A stretch of 15,842 nt of DNA from Candidatus Zixiibacteriota bacterium (GTDB lineage: Bacteria > Zixibacteria > MSB-5A5 > GN15 > PGXB01). Numbering within the stretch: the first letter of the stretch is position 1; each line of letters opens with the position of its first letter. Shown here piece after piece: positions 6,958-13,742 of this stretch. The notes below the pieces were generated by a model. The model ran no database searches. It was not told where the DNA came from and saw only the letters and a program-made list of their open reading frames with translations. The translations under genes were made by a program, and so were the position numbers. The DNA is taken from contig QNAH01000013.1 of NCBI GenBank assembly GCA_003641425.1, positions 1 to 15,842 on the forward strand, in the 5' to 3' direction.

Positions 6958-8706
6958 TTAAAAGTTAAATCCAAGACGGACATGGATTTCAAATGATGAA
7001 TCCGATCGATCCAGACGTTTGGCCAGATCAATTCTAAGACTTTCCTCAAATATAACACCGAACCCGATCGATTGTTTAAGCTCGGCATCGCCCAGTTTTT
7101 CGGGTTCTTCAGCGATTTGTCCAAGATTATAGGCCAGCAATGGTTCGACATCATCGGTTCTTGGAATGGAAACACGATACTCTGCGTTCCCGAACCAGAA
7201 TTCGCGACCGCTGTATTCTTTGTGACGGTAACCCAGGAGTGTCTCCAATCCTCCCAGAAAAAATCGCCTGTGAATCGGCAGATCGCCATTCGAACCTCCA
7301 TAGCCCAGTTTAAAATACATACCGCTGTATTCGTTTAAAGTCTGAAACCGGGCCGCTCTGATGAAATATCTGGTGAAATCAAAGTCATCATTCCAGCCGT
7401 CTGGAAGCCACTCTAATGCGGCTGTACCTATCCAGAAAGAACCGCCGAAGGGAATTTCTTCGTCTCTGTTATCGATATTTATCTTCATATTAAGTGAAGC
7501 CATTTCGGCACCGTCGAGTGCGGTAATTTCATTGAGCCGTTTGTCATAAGGAACGCCATAGTAGTTCTCGTGAAATAATTTATTGCCACCGAAAAGCGAC
7601 CATAGATCGGTGTGGGCATCAAGCCAGTTGTACTCCTCCAACAGAACACCCATTTCGAAATTAATAAAGCGATATGGAGTGAAGCGTGCGAAAATATACC
7701 CGCCCTCGGCCTCGTAATAATCCCGATAATCCTCGGTGGCGATTAGCGCAAAAATCGTATTGTCGTTTTCGGGCATTATCCAGTCATCTTCGGTGGCCAG
7801 TTTACGATACATGGAACCTCCGATCGTAATCGGCCGCTCCAGCAGGAAAGATTGTTCCAGGCCGACATGGTAGCGCCACTGTTCCGAAGAAAAAGCATAT
7901 CCGGAATATATTTCGACACGGGGCAAAAGAGAATCCTCATCTACAAATTGCACTCCGAGCTGGGGGGTGACACCATCAACCCGATTGTAGTAAAACCTGA
8001 TAATCGGTGAGAAATCTTTTTCCTTCTTATGCCATCGCCGCCAGCGATCGAGGCGATGATGTTTTTCCCCACCGGATGATTGTATCCGGCCGTAGATAGT
8101 CGCTTCCCCGGCAATATCGATTTTTCCATCGATCGCCACCACATCGCCCCGGACAACCGCCTGCTTGCCGATGGAGATGTTTCCATGGACAGCGATGACA
8201 TCCTCATTAACTTCGCCTTCGATGATTATATCCGACCAGAAAGAGACCACGGATCCCCGGATAAAATCGGAACCGGCGATGTTTATATCGTCGAATATGG
8301 CAATATTATTTTTTTTGCGGCTTCGGAATTTCGGCTGCGATTCGGGTGACCGCCGCATAAATCGTATTACGGTTAATTTGTTGTCGAAGGATAATTCCGT
8401 TTTGTCGATCAGGTCTGGAGAATAGGTGCTTCCCAATATTATGAAGCCGTCTCTGTCAAGAAGGGGTTCTCCGTTTATGGTAATCTTGTCTCCCGATCGC
8501 GAGATCTTGGAATCATCGAATGTCAACGGCGCTTCTCCGGTTGCACCGTAAACGGAATAAGTGGTGGATTTCGCCCCCGCGGATATCTCGAGAAAATCGA
8601 CCATGTCCATCCGGCGATCGAATTTCCGATATTTGTCCGCCGCATATATATTGACGGATATAAGAAAGATCAGGATGGAAATAAGTAAAAATCTATAAGA
8701 GGGCAT
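6958..8706 (-). CDS. Outer-membrane BamA-like barrel protein with bactofilin-like periplasmic segment
   Basis: The ATG at 8706 is chosen over an in-frame TTG at 8718 because that TTG is part of the ribosome site TTGGAGGAG, 3 nt from the ATG. The product is 582 residues. An N-terminal signal peptide (MPSYRFLLISILIFLISVNIYA) ends near A22/A23. Residues ~136-207 form a regular hydrophobic/Gly repeat (NIAIFDDINIAGS, IIIEGEVNEDVIAVHGNISI, VVRGDVVAIDGKIDI) typical of right-handed beta-helix bactofilin-like or polymer-forming domains. A basic linker follows. Residues ~235-582 are an amphipathic beta-barrel with RRFFLGG and LLGY (480-493), resembling the RFFLGG...LRGY signature of Omp85/surface-antigen barrels, and the chain ends in Phe. 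No POTRA domains are visible, so it is not BamA itself. It has its own promoter and terminator, so it is a separate transcription unit. Its function is unknown: possibly export, anchoring or envelope organisation. Confidence 0.85.
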   Translation of the reverse strand: MPSYRFLLISILIFLISVNIYAADKYRKFDRRMDMVDFLEISAGAKSTTYSVYGATGEAPLTFDDSKISRSGDKITINGEPLLDRDGFIILGSTYSPDLIDKTELSFDNKLTVIRFMRRSPESQPKFRSRKKNNIAIFDDINIAGSDFIRGSVVSFWSDIIIEGEVNEDVIAVHGNISIGKQAVVRGDVVAIDGKIDIAGEATIYGRIQSSGGEKHHRLDRWRRWHKKEKDFSPIIRFYYNRVDGVTPQLGVQFVDEDSLLPRVEIYSGYAFSSEQWRYHVGLEQSFLLERPITIGGSMYRKLATEDDWIMPENDNTIFALIATEDYRDYYEAEGGYIFARFTPYRFINFEMGVLLEEYNWLDAHTDLWSLFGGNKLFHENYYGVPYDKRLNEITALDGAEMASLNMKINIDNRDEEIPFGGSFWIGTAALEWLPDGWNDDFDFTRYFIRAARFQTLNEYSGMYFKLGYGGSNGDLPIHRRFFLGGLETLLGYRHKEYSGREFWFGNAEYRVSIPRTDDVEPLLAYNLGQIAEEPEKLGDAELKQSIGFGVIFEESLRIDLAKRLDRSDSSFEIHVRLGFNF

Positions 8707-8751
8707 TGTCTCCTCCAATCGTCAATTTCAGCCTTCCTGTTTTATAGTCTG

Positions 8752-8780
8752 ATTATAAATAAATACAAATATTATTTCAA
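8752..8780 (-). promoter_or_regulatory. Sigma70-type promoter for the outer-membrane gene
   Basis: On the minus strand TTGAAA (8780-8775, 5 of 6) is followed by 17 nt and a perfect TATAAT (8757-8752). The predicted start is near 8745, about 40 nt before the ATG at 8706. The -35 overlaps the last codons of the NUDIX gene, so the outer-membrane gene can be transcribed independently of the signalling operon upstream. Confidence 0.75.
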
Positions 8781-9332
8781 ATATCTTTCCCTGTAATCAG
8801 CCAGCGCCTGACGGTGTGAGATAAAGGCGATTTTTCCCGGCAATTCATCGAACCCGAAAAATCCGGCATCCTGAGCGTCATCGGCAGGCGCCAATTCACC
8901 GCCGATTTCACTGGCCAGATAAAGGATCAACAGGGCGTTCATGCGGGGATCATCATTTCCCGTGTAGATATCAAAAAGCGATTTCAATTCGATATCCAGC
9001 CCGGTTTCTTCATGCACTTCGCGGACCGCTGTCTGGGTGGGATGTTCCGACCATTCCATAAAACCGGCTGGGATGCACCACCAGCCGACACGGGGCATGA
9101 CCGCTCTCTTAACCAGCAGGATTTTGCGGTCTTTGATAACGATGGCTCCGGCCGCCGGGACGGGATTATGGTAATATATAAAATCGCATTGCTCATTGGT
9201 ACAGGCCAGGCGGTCCTTATTGTCAATAAATTCCTGCTTGAGATCGTTTCCGCATCGCGGACAGAATTTATAGCCAAGGAAATTATCTTTTCGCTCAAAC
9301 AGGATTTTTTCATCAAGGACCTTTTTACCCAA
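8772..9332 (-). CDS. NUDIX hydrolase with N-terminal zinc ribbon
   Basis: This 186-residue protein has four cysteines at the N-terminus (CPRCG 24-28, C44, C49) forming a zinc ribbon like that of NADH-pyrophosphatase-type NUDIX proteins. The NUDIX box at 90-112 matches GX5EX7REUXEEXGU exactly (G90, E96, R104-E105, E108-E109, G111), so the metal-binding glutamates are present. It likely cleaves a nucleoside-diphosphate-linked substrate such as ADP-ribose or NADH; the exact substrate cannot be read from sequence. The start is a TTG at 9332: the Shine-Dalgarno GGAG (9342-9339) sits 6 nt upstream inside the end of the SpoIIE gene, and the two genes overlap by 8 nt, implying translational coupling. 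Its link to the signalling genes is unclear and may only be shared expression. Confidence 0.9.
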   Translation of the reverse strand: MGKKVLDEKILFERKDNFLGYKFCPRCGNDLKQEFIDNKDRLACTNEQCDFIYYHNPVPAAGAIVIKDRKILLVKRAVMPRVGWWCIPAGFMEWSEHPTQTAVREVHEETGLDIELKSLFDIYTGNDDPRMNALLILYLASEIGGELAPADDAQDAGFFGFDELPGKIAFISHRQALADYRERYLK

Positions 9333-11580
9333 GGCGTGCTCCTTTCTTCACTTTCAAAACAATAAGCGTTGTATCGTCGCGCGGCGGATCGGTACTGTCG
9401 AATCCTTTCTTGTCGGCAAGAATACCCTCGGAAATCTTATCGGGAGTCAGGTGCCGATTCCTGGTCACGTAATCTATTATACGCTGTTCGCCGTATTCTT
9501 CTCCATTTTCATTCATAGCCTCTGAGAGACCGTCGGTATAAAAGAACATCAAATCGTCTTCGCCCATTTTTACCGATTCGTCCTCATACTTAATCCCCTG
9601 GAAAGCTCCGATAAGAAGCCCTCCCGCTGATAGAAACTCGTATGAGCCGTCGGCACGGACAAGAATGGGATAATTATGCCCGGCATTGGAATATTTGAAT
9701 TCGCGGCTTTTCGGATTAAATTCGCCGTAAAAGAGCGTCGCGAATTTCTCAGCCGAGGTCATCTCGAAGACATACTGATTGATATTCTGCATAATCAATG
9801 AAATATCATTGCTGTTGCCGATTTCGGATCGAAGAATGGCCTGAATCTGCGTCACCATCAGAGCGGCCGGAAGACCCTTCCCCGAGGCATCGGCTATAAC
9901 CATCCCAACCGACCCGTCACGGCGGGGTATGAAATCATAGAAGTCGCCCCCGATAGTCCGTGATGGATGAGAGCAGGCGCTTATATGAATGGTGTCAGAG
10001 ACAGGGGGACTTTTGGGCAGCAGATCAAGCTGAATCTGCCGGGCCATATTCATCTCCTCTGATAATCTCTGTTTCTCAAGTGAGTCCTGGTAAAGCCGCG
10101 AATTGGTCAGGGCGGTCACAAGCTGATTGGTTATCACGCCCAGCATCGTTATGTCCTCGGCATTATACTTAAAACCGGAGATCTTGTCTGTCAGGGCAAG
10201 AAAGCCCAGCAGATGATCTGCATCTTTAAGGGGGAGTATCAGACGAGTCTGGCGCTTTTGCAATTCATCGTACAGCGGGCTGTTTTTGGTATAAAGTGTC
10301 AGCCGGTCGATAAAGGCGGGATTTTCCAGCTGATTTACGCCACCGAGAAAATAATCCTCACGATTGATGATCACCCGGCGGGAGTAATCCTCGGATGGTT
10401 GAAGGACGTACTCCGAAAGCCTGTCGTCGAACAGAACAAAATAGACCCTGTCGGTCAGCAGACTGCTTCTTAATGTTTTCTCGATAATATCCTTCAATTG
10501 ATCGAATTCGAGAACCGAGATCAGGCTCCGTGACAGTTGCTCCATGACATGCCGGTAATCGGTCCGCCCCTTTATAAAAAAGCGCTTTATCAGGTTATCA
10601 AGCTGGACATTGATCGGCTGGAATAATATCAGGGCTACGACAATGAAAGCGATATTGATGATGGTCGTCTTTTCCCCGAGGAATGACGATATGAGTTTAT
10701 CGACCTGCCCGACCAGCAGAATATATATGCCGACCAGGATGGCCGAGGACAGAGTGTAAACGAGTGATTGCCGGACAAGCACCGTGATGTCGAGAAATTT
10801 GTGTGTTACCACCGACCAGACCACCGAGCCGGTTCCCAAAATGAGGGTCAGAATCAGGGCAGGTGTTTGGATGGTCGCCGTCATTTCGATGGACAGCACC
10901 TGGGGAATTAAAAATCCAACGGTGTAGGTGATTACGGCCAGCGAGATGCCCCAGATCATAATGCTCGATTGACTTTTGATCTCCGCATTGGTGATCAAAG
11001 CTCGTCCTTTGATAATAAAATAGACAGCCACAACACAATAAATCAGATTTATAAGCGAAAAGAGGGTGCTTTCGGAGCTGAGCAACAAGGTAAAACCGAG
11101 CACAATCCATTTCAGGAGGTATGTCAGCGGTTCCAGGATGATCGAAAGAAATCCTTCGCCTGACTCGATGTCGAGGATACTCAGTATTTTTTCGGGATTA
11201 TTGAAAAAGACAACCAGGATGACATGAAATATATGCGGCAGGAATATGAGATAGCGCAACTTAACCCTCTTCATCCCCGACAGGCGATCGACCGGGAAAA
11301 CCCATGAGAAAAGGAGCAGGGCAGGGAAGAACAGCTCCCAGATATACAACAGGTTATATAAAATGGATTCCTCGAAAGGAGCGTCGGCGGCGACATTCGG
11401 TTTGACGATTTCTCCAAAGGCAAGGAAAATCGGTCCGAGCGCCGCAAAGAAGAGCATCAGCCCGGTAACCCTATTAAGCCTTGCGGAGAAACTGTCGCGG
11501 ATAATACTGAACGCAAGAAACAGGAATATCCCGCCAAAAACAAAATAACCCGCGGTCAATATGATTTGAGTAAAATTCAT
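9325..11580 (-). CDS. Membrane SpoIIE/RsbU-type PP2C phosphatase with GAF domain
   Basis: This 751-residue protein starts with about ten hydrophobic helices (~8-325), resembling a 7TM-type histidine-kinase sensor module plus additional helices. A GAF-like domain spans ~350-495, a short coiled helix ~498-520 (QRLSEEMNMARQIQLDLLP), and a SpoIIE phosphatase domain ~530-747. PP2C metal-site motifs are intact: GGDFYD (544-549), ADASGKG (563-569), NAGHN (632-636), YTDG (681-684) and RDDTT (734-738). It should dephosphorylate the phospho-serine of an STAS anti-anti-sigma factor in response to a membrane or GAF signal; the STAS protein encoded two genes upstream is the obvious candidate. It lies 22 nt after the anti-sigma gene and overlaps the NUDIX gene. 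It has no clear Shine-Dalgarno, so it may depend on coupling with the gene before it. Confidence 0.93.
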   Translation of the reverse strand: MNFTQIILTAGYFVFGGIFLFLAFSIIRDSFSARLNRVTGLMLFFAALGPIFLAFGEIVKPNVAADAPFEESILYNLLYIWELFFPALLLFSWVFPVDRLSGMKRVKLRYLIFLPHIFHVILVVFFNNPEKILSILDIESGEGFLSIILEPLTYLLKWIVLGFTLLLSSESTLFSLINLIYCVVAVYFIIKGRALITNAEIKSQSSIMIWGISLAVITYTVGFLIPQVLSIEMTATIQTPALILTLILGTGSVVWSVVTHKFLDITVLVRQSLVYTLSSAILVGIYILLVGQVDKLISSFLGEKTTIINIAFIVVALILFQPINVQLDNLIKRFFIKGRTDYRHVMEQLSRSLISVLEFDQLKDIIEKTLRSSLLTDRVYFVLFDDRLSEYVLQPSEDYSRRVIINREDYFLGGVNQLENPAFIDRLTLYTKNSPLYDELQKRQTRLILPLKDADHLLGFLALTDKISGFKYNAEDITMLGVITNQLVTALTNSRLYQDSLEKQRLSEEMNMARQIQLDLLPKSPPVSDTIHISACSHPSRTIGGDFYDFIPRRDGSVGMVIADASGKGLPAALMVTQIQAILRSEIGNSNDISLIMQNINQYVFEMTSAEKFATLFYGEFNPKSREFKYSNAGHNYPILVRADGSYEFLSAGGLLIGAFQGIKYEDESVKMGEDDLMFFYTDGLSEAMNENGEEYGEQRIIDYVTRNRHLTPDKISEGILADKKGFDSTDPPRDDTTLIVLKVKKGARLG

Positions 11581-11602
11581 TTAACTATAGGACCGCAATA
11601 AA

Positions 11603-12025
11603 TTAAATATGTTTAGATAAAGTCACCCTGGTCGGCCGGCCGGGACCGGAATCAATATCGACTTTATCCATTAAAGCCCGGGTGATAAAGATCCCGCGGC
11701 CGACTTCCTTCAGGAGATTATCATCCTCTATCGGGCTTTTGATATTATGCGGATCAAAGCCATCACCTTCATCGGTTATGACAATTTCCACTTCGGAATT
11801 TTCGGCCTTGATCTCAACAGTGACTGCTTTTTCAAAAACCGATTTATTACCATGAACAATGGCGTTATTTACTATCTCGGTTACAGAAATGGCAATATCA
11901 GCGATAACGCCTTTATCCACACCGTGCTTTACAAGCCTGCCTTCGAGAAAACCGTCGACATCGACAAGAAACTCCTGCGATGAGGGAATCTTAATACTGC
12001 TCTCGGTTATGATTGGTTTATCCAT
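11603..12025 (-). CDS. RsbW/SpoIIAB-like anti-sigma serine kinase
   Basis: This 140-residue single-domain GHKL ATPase has the N-box SVTEIVNNAIVHGNK (E50, N54, H58), G1 DEGDGF (85-90) and G2 GRGIFI (109-114). These are the ATP-site motifs of anti-sigma kinases such as RsbW and SpoIIAB. In that family it would hold a target (usually a sigma factor) and phosphorylate the STAS antagonist. No sigma-factor gene lies in the window, so its target may be encoded elsewhere or may not be a sigma factor. It sits between the STAS gene, from which it is separated by a terminator hairpin, and the phosphatase gene (22 nt). Its Shine-Dalgarno is poor. Confidence 0.92.
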   Translation of the reverse strand: MDKPIITESSIKIPSSQEFLVDVDGFLEGRLVKHGVDKGVIADIAISVTEIVNNAIVHGNKSVFEKAVTVEIKAENSEVEIVITDEGDGFDPHNIKSPIEDDNLLKEVGRGIFITRALMDKVDIDSGPGRPTRVTLSKHI

Positions 12026-12045
12026 GTGTGAGTTCCGTCTTAACT

Positions 12046-12075
12046 AAAAAGGGCAGGCTGGATATCAGCCTACCC
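12046..12075 (-). terminator. Intrinsic terminator between STAS and anti-sigma genes
   Basis: On the minus strand GGGTAGGCTG (12075-12066) pairs with CAGCCTGCCC (12060-12051), with one G-U wobble and a 5-nt loop, and is followed by TTTTTAGTT. On the plus strand the wobble becomes a C-A mismatch, so the element is directional. It lies 40 nt after the STAS stop and 20 nt before the anti-sigma ATG, so it probably acts as a partial terminator that makes the STAS transcript more abundant than the downstream genes. Confidence 0.8.
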
Positions 12076-12114
12076 GTGATTTGTAACTTATTCACTGTCG
12101 GCATAGATTTCCGG

Positions 12115-12450
12115 CTAAAACGATTTGATGGCTTCATCGACAGTGTCGTATGTTTCAAAGACAGTCGCCAGTTTGGTGATGACCAGGAGCGATTTTATTT
12201 TCTCGGTAACATTGGCAAGCTTCAACTCTCCCTGGTTATTGCGCAATGTGGTCAGTCCCGATATGATAATACCCAGGCCGGTCGAATTCATCCACTCAAC
12301 ACGCGACAAATCGATTACAAATTTTTTCTTCCCTTTTTCAATTAACTCGTAAAGCTTCTCATGCAGAATGGTGGCGTCCGGCCCTCCCATTATTTTGCCC
12401 TTGGGCTCCAGGACCATGACACCGTCCTGTTCAAAGTCGTTCAGTTTCAT
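12115..12450 (-). CDS. STAS-domain anti-anti-sigma factor
   Basis: This 111-residue protein consists of a single STAS domain. The phosphorylation motif is WMNSTGLGIIISG, with S56 (or T57) at the conserved site of SpoIIAA/RsbV. Unphosphorylated STAS proteins bind the anti-sigma kinase and phosphorylation releases it; the RsbW-like kinase and SpoIIE phosphatase encoded just downstream are the expected partners. The Shine-Dalgarno GGAGG (12465-12461) is 10 nt before the ATG. It is the first gene of the minus-strand operon. Confidence 0.95.
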   Translation of the reverse strand: MKLNDFEQDGVMVLEPKGKIMGGPDATILHEKLYELIEKGKKKFVIDLSRVEWMNSTGLGIIISGLTTLRNNQGELKLANVTEKIKSLLVITKLATVFETYDTVDEAIKSF

Positions 12451-12755
12451 TAATTATATGCCTCCGATTAAGTTACATTCAAAACCCCAAAGCTCCATAC
12501 AATTGCTTCCCGGAGTATTAAAACCCGGAACATGCTTTAATTTATCAAAAAACAACAAATTATACGTTAGTGTCAAGGTATTTTTACCTGTGCAGGAAAT
12601 CGCTCCGGGAGATTATAGGTTGTGAGATTTTTGCGGGCGGACAATCGGCATTTTGGACGTAAGATTATAAATTCGGGCTGAATTGATACTTTTAGCCCAC
12701 TTTGAAATCGGATAGTAAGAGCAAATATACCATTTTAGTTAATCAGGCCGGTTTT
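12451..12755. other. Upstream half of the divergent intergenic region
   Basis: No gene is seen. On the minus strand a perfect TTGACA (12576-12571) and a perfect TATAAT (12564-12559) lie only 6 nt apart, so they do not form a normal promoter together, although either could belong to the STAS operon promoter. The perfect repeat AGGTA-TTTT-TACCT (12576-12589) overlaps that TTGACA and could be an operator. A plus-strand hairpin, GGGCTGAA with TTTAGCCC (12675-12698), has no T-run. Nothing here could be tied to a known riboswitch. Confidence 0.4.
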
Positions 12756-12802
12756 ATACAATATGAGGATGATTTAAGGTGTTGAAACACAATATATTGT
12801 TA
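12756..12802 (+). promoter_or_regulatory. Tandem NrdR-box-like pair upstream of thyX-nrdJ
   Basis: ACACAATATATTGTTA (12787-12802) matches the NrdR consensus acaCwAtATaTwGtgt at 14 of 16 positions as I recall it. A weaker copy at 12756-12771 (core ACAATAT) matches mainly in its left half, and its conserved C lies exactly 31 bp upstream of that of the strong box. NrdR sites usually occur as pairs about three helical turns apart, as here. NrdR is the ATP/dATP-sensing repressor of ribonucleotide reductase genes, and the downstream operon carries nrdJ. Confidence 0.7.
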
Positions 12803-12830
12803 TTATTTTAAAATAAATTGCTTTTTTTTG

Positions 12831-12859
12831 TTGACAGATATCGTAATTTTGATTAGCCT
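12831..12859 (+). promoter_or_regulatory. Possible thyX-nrdJ promoter
   Basis: A perfect TTGACA (12831-12836), a 17-nt spacer, and TAGCCT (12854-12859, 3 of 6 to TATAAT). The start would be near 12866 with a leader of about 185 nt. That leader contains GC-rich palindromic sequence (12880-12903) that can fold in two alternative ways: CGGG (12880-12883) with CCCG (12891-12894), or CCCG (12891-12894) with CGGG (12900-12903). The NrdR-like boxes lie 29-75 nt upstream of the -35, rather far for simple repression, so a second promoter overlapping the boxes is possible. Confidence 0.4.
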
Positions 12860-13049
12860 GCAAGCCGTTTTAGGAAGGTCGGGTTTAAAGCCCGGGATTC
12901 GGGTAAAATACTGCATAACTTATTGTCTGGTAAATACTTATAGGGACATATTCCGGCATGAGTTGCGGGATTTTCTGCCCGTTAAGAATAACGATGAAAA
13001 AAAGAAAAAATATGTGATAATATCTTGAGAGAACAGAGGTTATATTATT

Positions 13050-13733
13050 ATGGAAAGCACAGCTATGGGGCAGGGAAGTATGACTGATATTATTGCCAAA
13101 CCATCGGTGGAATTAATGGCGATAACCCCTAATGCCGAGCAGGTCATCGAGCTGGCCTGCCGGACATGTTATTTATCATTCCATCGCTATAATCCACCGG
13201 CATCGACCGAAGAGCTGATTAAAAAGATTATCAGGAAAAAACATCATTCGGTGCTGGAACACGCAATGGCAACCTTCAGGATTAAGGGCGGATCGCGGAC
13301 TTTCACCCATGAGCTGGTCCGACATCGCCTCATGTCTCCTTCGCAAGAATCCCAACGTTATGTGGAGTACGGTAAAACCCGTAATTTTGATGTGGTGTTG
13401 CCGCCGACGATTGAAAAATCTGAATTCAAAGACCGATACTTAGAAATGACGGCTCAATGCGAGCGATTTTATAACGAGATGGTCAAGGCTGATATTCCCA
13501 AGGAAGATGCCCGTTATATCCTGCCCGGGGGAACGACATCGGAAATAGTGATATCGGCTAATTTCAGGGAATATCGTCACATATTCGAAGTACGGTGCAA
13601 TCCCAGGGCTCACTGGGAGATCAGGAATATTTGCCTGCAGATGCTTGAGGTCATGAAGACGGAGGCGCCAATCGTGTTTGATGACTTTGAAATTGATCGT
13701 GAAAATCATTCGGCCAGACTTATAGAAAGTTAG
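13050..13733 (+). CDS. thyX: Flavin-dependent thymidylate synthase ThyX
   Basis: This 227-residue protein makes dTMP from dUMP using methylene-tetrahydrofolate and reduced FAD. The ThyX signature is RHRLMSPSQESQRY (91-104), i.e. RHRxxSxSQxSQRY as in the mycobacterial enzymes. HHSVLEH (65-71) and RAHWEIR near the C-terminus are also family blocks. The start is uncertain: ATG 13050 has AGAGG 10 nt upstream and is used here, but in-frame ATGs at 13065 and 13080 are possible, and the last (MTDIIAKPSVEL) would resemble a usual ThyX N-terminus. It is the first gene of an operon with nrdJ, 9 nt downstream. ThyX organisms often lack ThyA and a need for DHFR, which cannot be checked here. Confidence 0.97.
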   Translation: MESTAMGQGSMTDIIAKPSVELMAITPNAEQVIELACRTCYLSFHRYNPPASTEELIKKIIRKKHHSVLEHAMATFRIKGGSRTFTHELVRHRLMSPSQESQRYVEYGKTRNFDVVLPPTIEKSEFKDRYLEMTAQCERFYNEMVKADIPKEDARYILPGGTTSEIVISANFREYRHIFEVRCNPRAHWEIRNICLQMLEVMKTEAPIVFDDFEIDRENHSARLIES

Positions 13734-13742
13734 GGGATATCA

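Noticed and set aside
8707..8718. TTG at 8718 as the start of the outer-membrane gene
   Set aside because: This TTG is part of the ribosome-binding site (TTGGAGGAG) for the ATG at 8706, which also gives a cleaner signal peptide.
10697..11110. A 137-residue minus-strand open frame
   Set aside because: It is an alternative frame inside the membrane part of the SpoIIE phosphatase gene, Cys/His-rich noise without motifs.
12559..12576. TTGACA and TATAAT on the minus strand as a promoter for the STAS operon
   Set aside because: Both hexamers are perfect but only 6 nt apart, which is not a usable spacing; they are noted only as possible parts of separate promoters.
12828..13028. A 66-residue plus-strand open frame before thyX
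   Set aside because: Its TTG start lies at the -35 element of the candidate promoter, there is no Shine-Dalgarno, and the product is not recognisable.
12451..13049. A cobalamin riboswitch ahead of the B12-dependent reductase operon
   Set aside because: I looked for the B12-box and typical conserved core and found neither; the NrdR-like boxes explain the regulation better.
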